Positions 33,913-41,051 of a stretch of DNA of 64,000 nucleotides are shown in pieces; position 1 is the first letter of the stretch; every line of letters starts with the position of its first letter. Origin of the DNA: CAYUVF01 sp964448045 (GTDB lineage Bacteria > Bacteroidota > Rhodothermia > Rhodothermales > Salinibacteraceae). The DNA is taken from positions 98,143 to 162,142 of the forward strand of contig CAYUVF010000001.1 in assembly GCA_964448045.1 (NCBI GenBank), in the 5' to 3' direction. The translations under genes were made by a program, and so were the position numbers. The notes under the pieces were generated by a model that was not told the origin of the DNA, ran no database searches, and worked only from the letters and a program-made list of their open reading frames with translations.

Positions 33913-34132
33913 GTCGGGCGGGATGATGTCGGGCGGATGTCAGGCCCCGACCGGCCGCCTCCTCGTTCGGCCCGGCGGCCCCTCCACAGTCGACACCCCA
34001 CCATCTCCATTTCTCCCGCCCCTGATCCGCCAGACGCGCAGGCCAGATCCACCGCTCCTGCATCTCCCCTCCGGCCCCGCGACCGGTATCCTCTCGTAGC
34101 CGTCGTTCCCCCATCGGTATCCGCCCCCCCTT

Positions 34133-34330
34133 ATGTCCATCCGCCCATTGGCCAACCTCGCGCTGGAGGACGTGCAGTCCATCCAGGATCCCGTGCTGAT
34201 CACCCACCTACTCGTCGACCTGATCGGCTCGCACCGGCGCGGCCAGCTCAGCGACGAGGCCTATCAGGACGGCTTCGAGCTGCTGAATCAGCGCCTGATC
34301 GACGCGCCATCGGCATCCGACGCGCCCTGA
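34133..34330 (+). CDS. Small protein of unknown function
   Basis: The 65-residue acidic product has a regular helix-like sequence (LANLALEDVQSIQDPVLITHLLVDLIG, then GQLSDEAYQDGFELLNQRL). It reads like a real small cytosolic protein, with codon use like its neighbours, and it converges on the GNAT gene 16 bp away. No family recognised. Confidence 0.6.
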   Translation: MSIRPLANLALEDVQSIQDPVLITHLLVDLIGSHRRGQLSDEAYQDGFELLNQRLIDAPSASDAP

Positions 34331-34346
34331 TGATCCCGAGCACCGG

Positions 34347-34889
34347 CTACACGTCGGGGGACTCCAGCAGTTTCTGCAGGAGCGCGACATCGACCCACCG
34401 GCCGTCCACGCGGCCGATTTCACGCTGGACGCCCACGAGCTCGTATCCGAACGTTTGGTGGAGCGCCATGCTGCGAGCGTTGTCGGCCCACACTTTGGCC
34501 ACGAGGTGATGGTAGCCGTAGGCCCGCGCCCGCTCGATGAGCGCCGCCTGAATCTGCGCCCCCCAGCCGCGGCCCGTCTGGCTGCGATCGAGGTAGACCG
34601 ACGTCTCGGCTGCATACCGGTACCCACCCCGCGGGCTGTACCGCCGCACGACGCCCCATCCGATGACCCGACCGCGACGCTCCATCACGAGCCAGGCCTC
34701 GCGCGCGCCAAGTTCCGCCAGCTCCGTCTGGATGGTTTCCGTGCGCATCGGCTCCAACTGCATCGTGCTGTCGCGCGCGTCGATCGAGGCGGTGTAGATC
34801 CGGGCGATCGCGGTAGCGTCGGGGGCAGTCGCATCGCGGAGATCCGGCATGTCGAACGCAAGGGCGGGTTGGGCGGAAGCAGCGGCCAT
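34347..34889 (-). CDS. GNAT family N-acetyltransferase (phosphinothricin acetyltransferase-like)
   Basis: The 180-residue enzyme has the Gcn5 fold: DATAPDATAIARIYTASI at the start, RVIGWGVVRRYS, ETSVYLDRSQTGRGWGAQIQAALIERA (acetyl-CoA pyrophosphate loop as RSQTGRGWG) and HHLVAKVWADNARSMALHQTFGYELVG. It resembles the Pat/bar-type group that acetylates amino acids or analogues. The real substrate is unknown. Confidence 0.87.
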   Translation of the reverse strand: MAAASAQPALAFDMPDLRDATAPDATAIARIYTASIDARDSTMQLEPMRTETIQTELAELGAREAWLVMERRGRVIGWGVVRRYSPRGGYRYAAETSVYLDRSQTGRGWGAQIQAALIERARAYGYHHLVAKVWADNARSMALHQTFGYELVGVQREIGRVDGRWVDVALLQKLLESPDV

Positions 34890-34980
34890 CCGATTGTAAC
34901 CGACGCGCCCCGGCTGGTTTCAATCGTCTCTGCGCCGTAGGTTGACCGGTACCCATCCCCCTTCATCGGCCGCCCTGCCT

Positions 34981-37599
34981 ATGACGCCTGAACGCTGGGA
35001 CCAAATCGACGCGATCCTCGATCACGCCCTCACGCTACCGCCGGACGAACAGGCCGCCTACGTCCGCAAAGCCTGCGGGGACGACGAGGCGTTGCGCCAG
35101 GAGGTCGAGTCCATCCTGGCCGCCGAGGCCGAGGCGCCCGCGTTTCTCGACCACCGCGCCGCCGATTACGTCGATCTGTTCGACGAGGACGCTCCGGCCA
35201 ACCCGCCTCCCCCCGAGCGGGTCGGCCCCTACGCCATTCATGAGGAGCTCGGCCGCGGGGGCATGAGCGTGGTCTATCGCGCCGAGCGCACCGACGGGTC
35301 CTTCACGCAGACCGTCGCCCTCAAGGTGCTCCAGCGCCACTTCCAGACGCCGGAGCGCATCGCGCGCTTTCGTGCTGAACGGCAGATCCTCGCGTCCCTC
35401 GACCATCCGAACATCGCGCGTGTCCTCGACGGCGGCCTGACCGACGACGGCCAGCCCTACCTGGCGATGGAGTCGATCCAGGGCGTTCCTATCACCACGT
35501 ACTGCGCCGACCGCGACCGGCCGCTCCGGGCGCGGCTGGAGCTGCTCCAGACGGTCTGCCGTGCCGTCGAGCATGCCCAGCAGCGGCTCGTCGTCCATCG
35601 CGACCTGAAGCCGTCAAACATCCTCGTCACGCCCGATGGCACGGTCAAACTCCTCGACTTCGGCATTGCCAAGCTGCTCGATGAGAGCATGGCCGACCTG
35701 ACGCGCACCGGCGAGCGGCCGATGACGCCCGAGTACGCCGCCCCCGAGCAGGTCCGGGCCGCGCCGATTACCACCGCCACGGATGTCTACCAGCTCGGCG
35801 TGCTGGCGTACGAACTCCTGACGGGCTGCCATCCCTTCCGAGGCGCGACCGCCCGGCCGTCCGATATCGAGCGGGCCATCCTCGAAACGATCCCGACGCG
35901 CCCCTCCGGTTGTCCCGCAGCCGCACGCGGTCCCATCGATCCCGATGCGCTGACGGGCGACCTCGACACCATCGTCATGAAGGCGCTCCGCAAAGAGCCC
36001 AAGCGGCGATACGCATCCGCCGGCGAGATGGCCGACGACATCGAGCGACACCTTACGGGCCGCCCCGTCACGGCACGCCCAGCGACGTGGCGCTACCGGG
36101 CGGACAAGTTTATCCGGCGCAATCAGGCGACGCTCGGCGCGGTGGGCGTGATCGGACTGCTGATCGCGGCCTATATCGCGACCCTGACGATCCAGACCGG
36201 CCAGATCGCCGCGGAGCGCAACCGGGCCCAGCAGGAGGCCGAGCGGGCCGAGCGGGTGACGCAGTTCATGATCGGGCTGTTCGAGTCGCTCGCACCCAAC
36301 GAGACGCAGGGCGAGTCGCTCTCTGCCCAGGCGCTCCTCGACCGCGGCGTCGAACGGCTGCGCACCAATATGGATGAAGATGCAGGCGTGCGCGCCCAGC
36401 TTTTCAGCGCGATTGGCGACGTGTACCGCAAGCAGGGCCGCTACGATCAGGCGGCTGCGCTCTTTCGAGATGCGCTCGCGGCGCAGGCGGCGCTCCACGG
36501 TCCCGACGATCCCGCCCTCGCCCCGGCACTGACCGACCTCGGTACGACGCTCACCATCACGGGCGCCTACGCCGACGCCGACTCGCTGCTTCAGCGGGGG
36601 GTCGAGCTGCTGCGCGGCGCGTCCCCCGCTCAGCCGCTTGCCACCGCCCGCGCGCTGAACGCGCTCGCCTACCTCCGCCGCGAGACCCATCGCTACGCCG
36701 ATGCCGCCGAGCTGTACCGCGAGGCGCTTGCGCTTCGGGAGGCGCACCTGCCCGCCACCCATCCCGACCGGGCCGAGAGTCTGACGAATCTGGGTCTCAT
36801 CCATGTGAAACGGGACGACTACGCCACGGCTACCCGCTACTATGAGGAGGCGCTCACCATCCGCGAGGCGCAGTACGGTCCCAACCATACCGCCGTCGCC
36901 CACAGCCTCAGCCACCTCGGCTGGCTGCACGAGCAGCAGGCCCGCTACGCTACGGCCGATTCCCTCTACCGGCGCGCGCTCGCCATCCGGCAGGACGTGT
37001 TGGGCCCCGACCATCTGGCTACGCTCAACAGCCTCAATCTGCTGGGCTGGCTGCAGTACAAGCGCGGGCGCTACGCCGAGGGGCTGCCGCTTCTGGAGGC
37101 GGCCCTCGAGGGCTACCGGGCCCGGCTCGGCCCGAATCATCTTTACGTCGCGAACGCCCGCTACAAGCAGGGCCTGCTCCTGCTGGGCGCCGGGCAGCAC
37201 CCCGCGGCCCGCACCGCCTACGAAGAAGCGCTGGCCCTCCGTCAGGCCGAACGCGGGCCCGACGACCCGTATACGCTCTCTCTAATGAGCGAGCTCGGTG
37301 AAGCGCTCCTCGAGCACGGCCCCGCGACGGAGGCCGAATCCTATCTCCGAACCGCCCTCAAGCGCCAGCGCGCTATCGATGCGGACCCGGCAGACCTCGC
37401 CTACACGCGGCGGATTCTCGGCCGGTGCCTGATGACCCAGGGCCGCTACTCGGAGGCCGAATCGCTGCTGCAAGCGGCCTACCGGGCCGACGTGCCGACG
37501 GAATCGGCCGAAGCTGCGCGCGACCTCGTCGCCCTCTACGAGCAGATCGGGGCGCCCGCCCAGGCCGCAGCCTACCGGACGTTGGTGACGGCACAGTAG
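34981..37599 (+). CDS. Serine/threonine protein kinase with C-terminal TPR repeats
   Basis: The ATG at 34981 (MTPERWDQIDAILDHAL) is the usual start of this group; an ATG at 34942 would add 13 residues. The product is 872 residues. The kinase domain spans about 85-350: GRGGMSVVYRAER, VALKVL, catalytic HRDLKPSN at about Asp208 and DFG at about Asp226. A membrane helix follows (LGAVGVIGLLIAAYIATLTI, about 385-405), then many TPR units of the Kinesin-light-chain/NB-ARC-linked type (RYADAAELYREALALREAH, YATATRYYEEALTIREAQYG). It is probably a membrane receptor kinase with an extracytoplasmic TPR sensor. Confidence 0.93.
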   Translation: MTPERWDQIDAILDHALTLPPDEQAAYVRKACGDDEALRQEVESILAAEAEAPAFLDHRAADYVDLFDEDAPANPPPPERVGPYAIHEELGRGGMSVVYRAERTDGSFTQTVALKVLQRHFQTPERIARFRAERQILASLDHPNIARVLDGGLTDDGQPYLAMESIQGVPITTYCADRDRPLRARLELLQTVCRAVEHAQQRLVVHRDLKPSNILVTPDGTVKLLDFGIAKLLDESMADLTRTGERPMTPEYAAPEQVRAAPITTATDVYQLGVLAYELLTGCHPFRGATARPSDIERAILETIPTRPSGCPAAARGPIDPDALTGDLDTIVMKALRKEPKRRYASAGEMADDIERHLTGRPVTARPATWRYRADKFIRRNQATLGAVGVIGLLIAAYIATLTIQTGQIAAERNRAQQEAERAERVTQFMIGLFESLAPNETQGESLSAQALLDRGVERLRTNMDEDAGVRAQLFSAIGDVYRKQGRYDQAAALFRDALAAQAALHGPDDPALAPALTDLGTTLTITGAYADADSLLQRGVELLRGASPAQPLATARALNALAYLRRETHRYADAAELYREALALREAHLPATHPDRAESLTNLGLIHVKRDDYATATRYYEEALTIREAQYGPNHTAVAHSLSHLGWLHEQQARYATADSLYRRALAIRQDVLGPDHLATLNSLNLLGWLQYKRGRYAEGLPLLEAALEGYRARLGPNHLYVANARYKQGLLLLGAGQHPAARTAYEEALALRQAERGPDDPYTLSLMSELGEALLEHGPATEAESYLRTALKRQRAIDADPADLAYTRRILGRCLMTQGRYSEAESLLQAAYRADVPTESAEAARDLVALYEQIGAPAQAAAYRTLVTAQ

Positions 37600-37649
37600 G
37601 CGCCAGCCGACTCCGCGACAACGCCGCCTAACGGGTCTGAGTGCAGGCG

Positions 37650-37695
37650 ATCCCCGGAGACATCCTTCCGGCCCCAGCCGGAAACTTCTGGGGAT
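37650..37695 (+). other. Long hairpin downstream of the kinase gene
   Basis: ATCCCC (37650-37655) pairs with GGGGAT (37690-37695). Inside, AGA (37658-37660) pairs with TCT (37687-37689), and TTCCGGC (37666-37672) pairs with GCCGGAA (37677-37683) around a CCCA loop. No T-tract follows. It begins 51 bp after the kinase stop and may protect or end the mRNA. Confidence 0.55.
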
Positions 37696-37726
37696 GGGTT
37701 CGTTGCACGTACTGGTATCATCTCCA

Positions 37727-37756
37727 CGTAAACCGCAGATGCGTAAACCGCAGATG
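37727..37756 (+). repeat. Tandem 15-bp duplication
   Basis: CGTAAACCGCAGATG occurs twice head to tail (37727-37741 and 37742-37756), then CGTA begins a third copy. Each unit ends in ATG in the same frame, so the duplication provides two alternative starts for the ORF ending at 38131. Confidence 0.9.
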
Positions 37757-38131
37757 CGTACGGCTCGCCCTCCACAAATCTGGCTCTGGCCCATCGTGCT
37801 TCTGCTGGGCAGCCTCCTGCTCGGCGGGGCAGACGTGCGTGGCGCGACGACTCCGGCGGTATCCTCTCCTTCATCGTCCCATCAGAGCCTCTACTTCGAA
37901 GGGGTCCCGCGGGCCGCTTCGACAGGAGGGCCATCTGCCCCCTCCCCTCGCTTGGCATGGATAGCGGACACGCTACCGTTCGCCGCCGAGCTCGAAGAAT
38001 CCGATAGCGATTCGTCGTCGTGTGCGCGATCGGGCCAGCCGTCCTATCCCGCTCCGCGACATGCCTCCACCGTACGTACCCGCGACCGCTTCGATCGGTC
38101 TTGTCCTTTCCTCTGCGTCTTTCGCTGTTGA
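37754..38131 (+). CDS. Hypothetical secreted small protein
   Basis: From the second repeat-borne ATG the product is 125 residues. It begins MRTARPPQIWLWPIVLLLG with a signal-peptide-like core (LLLGSLLLGGADVRGA), then a Ser/Pro-rich chain, ending CPFLCVFRC. In-frame ATGs at 37739 and 37694 are alternatives. No domain is recognised, and the composition after the signal is not strongly protein-like, so it may be spurious. Confidence 0.35.
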   Translation: MRTARPPQIWLWPIVLLLGSLLLGGADVRGATTPAVSSPSSSHQSLYFEGVPRAASTGGPSAPSPRLAWIADTLPFAAELEESDSDSSSCARSGQPSYPAPRHASTVRTRDRFDRSCPFLCVFRC

Positions 38132-38284
38132 TACCTCGCTTCCCCTGACGCGTCTCACCTCCTCCTCTCCTGCATAGCCAGCAGAGGTTTGGAGACGCCC
38201 GGTCCTTTCCGTATCTGGCGTCCGCCCCCCCCGATCGCTCTGGGGTGGACGATATCCACACAACCCACTGCGAGGTATATCCTG

Positions 38285-38428
38285 ATGTCATCTGACTCTT
38301 CCACCCCTACAAATAATAACGGCTCGACTGACGATACGTCGACCCGCACGGCCTTTAATTTGTTTGCCGGATCGCTGGCGTTGGCGCTTCTGTATGCGCT
38401 CTGGCTACTGATCCAGTCGACGCTGTAG
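38285..38428 (+). CDS. Small single-span membrane protein
   Basis: The 47-residue ORF has a Ser/Thr/Asn/Asp-rich start (SSDSSTPTNNNGSTDD) and one C-terminal membrane helix (LFAGSLALALLYALWLLIQS). The AT content and codon choice of this part differ from the GC-rich surroundings. A hairpin starts 2 bp after its stop. It is below normal gene-finder limits; real but of unknown function. Confidence 0.55.
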   Translation: MSSDSSTPTNNNGSTDDTSTRTAFNLFAGSLALALLYALWLLIQSTL

Positions 38429-38430
38429 GA

Positions 38431-38464
38431 CACGAATCGGCACCCCCCTTCTGGGGAATTCGTG
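38431..38464. terminator. Hairpin between convergent genes
   Basis: CACGAAT (38431-38437) pairs with ATTCGTG (38458-38464), with an inner CCCC/GGGG pair around TTCT. It sits between the small membrane ORF (+) and the MscS gene (-) and could end transcription both ways, though neither side has a T-tract. Confidence 0.5.
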
Positions 38465-38486
38465 CCCCTGCCAACTCGCCTGTCGC

Positions 38487-39434
38487 CTACTCCGACGACG
38501 CCTCCGACGGTGGCGGCTCCGGAGCCGAGCCGCTCCGGGTCGCCCCGCCGTTTAGGCGGGGTGCGGTGTCGCTCATGTCGACGCTATAGGTCGGATAGGC
38601 GATGTGGATGTCGTCGCGAGCCTGAAACTGGCGAAGCACCTCAATCGACAGATCGTGGCGGATGTCGCGCCGTCCTCGCGCTGACGTCAAATGGCGAAGC
38701 GTGAGCCGGACGCCCTGGTCGGCGATGGACACGTATACGTACGGCGTGAGCACGTTGAGCTGCACCAGATACTCACTTGTCATCTGCCGCAGTTGCTTGC
38801 GCGCCTCGTGCTCAATGTTCGGCAGCTTCTCCTCGGCAATCTCCAGAATCAGATCCCGCGCCGCCTTCCAGTTGCTGTTAAACGTCACGACAACCGACTG
38901 CTCCAGCCACAGGTACCCGAACCCCTCGGTGTAGTTTTTCACGCCGTACTGATAGATCCACGCGTTCGGCACATGAAGCAGGCGGCCCGTGCTCTGATGC
39001 GCACCGACCCACTCACCCACCTCCAAGAGCGTCGTCTGAGTCAGCCCGATGTCCACTACATCGCCTTGAACCTCATTCACCTCAATCCGGTCTCCCTGGC
39101 GATAGGGCGGATGCAATGACAGGTGAATCCAGCCGACAAAGCTCAGTAGCACGTCGCGCAGGGCCACCGCGAGGCCGGCCCCAATAATGGTAAGCAACGT
39201 AATCAGATTCGTCGCGCTCGGCGACCAGATGGCGACAATCAGCACGAGGGCGATGCCCCAAAAGACCCGACCGAGCCACTTCGACGCCTTGTACTGTCGC
39301 TCCTGATCATCGAAGGTATGCAGCGCGAGCCGGCGCCCCACCTCGGTGAGCAGCAGCGCAGCGGCGAGTAGAAGAACGGTTTCAAGAAGCCGTTGGGCAA
39401 TCAGGGGATCAAGCGACGGACTGGGCCAATCCAT
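38487..39434 (-). CDS. Mechanosensitive ion channel, MscS family (second copy)
   Basis: The 315-residue protein has two to three N-terminal helices (LLETVLLLAAALLLTEVG, VFWGIALVLIVAIW), a pore-like segment LLTIIGAGLAVALRDVLLSFVGWI and the cytosolic beta domain (YRQGDRIEVNEVQGDVVDIGLTQTTLLEV, VPNAWIYQYGVKNYTEGF). It differs strongly from the copy at 4662-5669 and belongs to the shorter MscS-like type often not gated by tension alone. The C-terminal 40 residues are Pro/Ser-rich. A possible promoter is TTGCAT (39475-39470) and TTTAAC (39452-39447), 17 bp apart. Confidence 0.88.
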   Translation of the reverse strand: MDWPSPSLDPLIAQRLLETVLLLAAALLLTEVGRRLALHTFDDQERQYKASKWLGRVFWGIALVLIVAIWSPSATNLITLLTIIGAGLAVALRDVLLSFVGWIHLSLHPPYRQGDRIEVNEVQGDVVDIGLTQTTLLEVGEWVGAHQSTGRLLHVPNAWIYQYGVKNYTEGFGYLWLEQSVVVTFNSNWKAARDLILEIAEEKLPNIEHEARKQLRQMTSEYLVQLNVLTPYVYVSIADQGVRLTLRHLTSARGRRDIRHDLSIEVLRQFQARDDIHIAYPTYSVDMSDTAPRLNGGATRSGSAPEPPPSEASSE

Positions 39435-40001
39435 GAGTGGGTACGCGTTAAACGAAATAGCACAACCGGATGCAACGCCGTTTAATAATCAACGCGTCGC
39501 ACGCACCGAAGTTGGCGCACTCACTCGCCCCGTATGTACTGGAAACCAGGGCGATAGACGGGGCCCTACACCTACGCCATCCTCGCGCTGATGGGCACGT
39601 TCCAACGAGTTCTTTATGAGTGCTGAGGTGCGCGTGCCCCTCCCTCCTTTTCTTCTCCCTTGTCATTTCTGACACGCCGGGGCTTGTGCCTTCCTTCAGC
39701 GCCGATCTCGTGGAGTGCACCCCTGAAATGAGACACGCCGCAAAGGTGTGGGGGGATTTGTGTGACATGCCCCCATGTCTGGACAAGGCGTTCAGCAGGG
39801 ATGGCCTCATTCTGTCGGGCAGCACGATCGGGGAGCATAGGCGGTGACGATGGGAGTGGCCGGGCGCGCCGATTGTGTTTGAGCCGGTGACGGGTTTACT
39901 TTACTATGCGTGCAGTCGTGTTGAACATCCGCACGCCCGTGCCCCGTTCGCGCGAGCCACGCCGTCTCCACCGCTACCGTCCACCGAACTGAATATTCGC
40001 T
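39435..40001. other. Intergenic region with no supported gene
   Basis: A 567-bp divergent gap between the MscS gene and the amidase lipoprotein gene. The left part has the weak promoter candidate noted for MscS (39447-39475). Otherwise several short open frames with poor composition exist and none is convincing. Confidence 0.4.
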
Positions 40002-41039
40002 ATGCGCTTGCTGTACGTGCTCCTGCCCCTTGCCCTCCTGACGGCCGGATGCTTCGACGCGTCCGACTCTGCCGCGCCGTCCTCCGATGCGTCTCAGGAC
40101 GCATCCCCGGCCGCACAAGACGCTCCGCCCGAACCGCAGTACACCCTGACGTCCGACCAGACGCACAATCGCTTCAGCGCCGCCATCGAGCCTGTGCTAC
40201 GCGTCCCCGCGGGTGCCGTCGTCGAGGTGCAGACCGAAGAAGCCTCCGATGGGCAGCTCGGTCCGGAATCTACGGTCGAAGATGTCGCCAACCTGGACTT
40301 CGACCCGATTCATCCGCTTACGGGGCCGGTCTACGTCGAGGGCGCCGCGCCGGGCGACGTGCTAAAGGTGACCCTCCACGAAATCGAGCTGGGCGAAGCC
40401 GGCTGGACCGCGGTCGTGCCGGGCTTCGGCTTTTTGTCCGAGGAGTTCACCGAACCCTATATCAAAACCTTCGAGTTTGACGACGGCGCAACCACGGCCA
40501 CCTTCTCGAACGGCATCGAGATTCCGCTCGACCCGTTCCCCGGCGTGCTGGGCGTCGCGCCCGCCACCGACGAGATGCTTTCCACGATCCCACCGCGAGC
40601 CAACGGCGGCAACCTCGACGATCCGTTCATCGTCGAGGGCACGACCGTGTACCTGCCCGTGCAGGTGGAGGGGGCGCTCTTTTCTATCGGCGACGCCCAT
40701 GCAGCGCAGGGACTCGGCGAGGTTTGCGGCACGGCGATCGAGGCGCCCACGCGCATCGTCTACGAGGTAGACGTGCTCACCGACGGGCCCGCCATCGAAG
40801 AGCCGCAGTATGAGACCGACGACTACTACGCGGTGACCGGCTTTGGAGAAACCATCGATGAGGCGGCGAAGAAGGCCACCCGCTACATGATCGACCACCT
40901 CGAAGCCACGCGCGGCATGGACCGCACCGACGCGTATGCCCTCGCCTCCCTCGCGGGCGACCTCCACATCGCCGAAGTCGTGGACGTGCCGCACATGCTC
41001 GTCACGATGCACCTATCCAAAGACCTTTTCACCGACTGA
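40002..41039 (+). CDS. Acetamidase/formamidase family lipoprotein
   Basis: The 345-residue protein begins with a lipoprotein signal (MRLLYVLLPLALLTAGC) and an acidic Ser/Ala/Asp linker. The remainder is FmdA/AmdA-like: HNRFSAAIEPVLRVPAGAVVEVQTEEASDGQ, GPVYVEGAAPGDVLKVTLHEI, PFPGVLGVAP, IPPRANGGNLD and GDAHAAQGLGEVCGTAIE. Family members hydrolyse short amides to release ammonia. This one is exported to the envelope, unlike the cytosolic enzymes. It converges on the DPP-IV-like gene 12 bp away. Confidence 0.9.
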   Translation: MRLLYVLLPLALLTAGCFDASDSAAPSSDASQDASPAAQDAPPEPQYTLTSDQTHNRFSAAIEPVLRVPAGAVVEVQTEEASDGQLGPESTVEDVANLDFDPIHPLTGPVYVEGAAPGDVLKVTLHEIELGEAGWTAVVPGFGFLSEEFTEPYIKTFEFDDGATTATFSNGIEIPLDPFPGVLGVAPATDEMLSTIPPRANGGNLDDPFIVEGTTVYLPVQVEGALFSIGDAHAAQGLGEVCGTAIEAPTRIVYEVDVLTDGPAIEEPQYETDDYYAVTGFGETIDEAAKKATRYMIDHLEATRGMDRTDAYALASLAGDLHIAEVVDVPHMLVTMHLSKDLFTD

Positions 41040-41051
41040 ACCGGCGCGGCC

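Larger units (their letters stand above)
33643..34132. other. Intergenic region between rfbA and the small ORF at 34133
   Basis: This 490-bp divergent gap must contain the rfbA promoter on the left. Its middle holds a strong rightward terminator (33873-33912) with no rightward gene before it, suggesting a short transcript. The part after 33912 is C-rich and holds no convincing gene. Confidence 0.4.

Noticed and set aside
35614..37200. Open frame of 528 codons opposite the kinase-TPR gene
   Set aside because: Mirror of the TPR repeats on the other strand, with no support of its own.
38222..38232. Run of eight C resembling the G8 tract in the membrane protein gene
   Set aside because: It lies in non-coding sequence upstream of the small ORF at 38285, so no coding switch follows.
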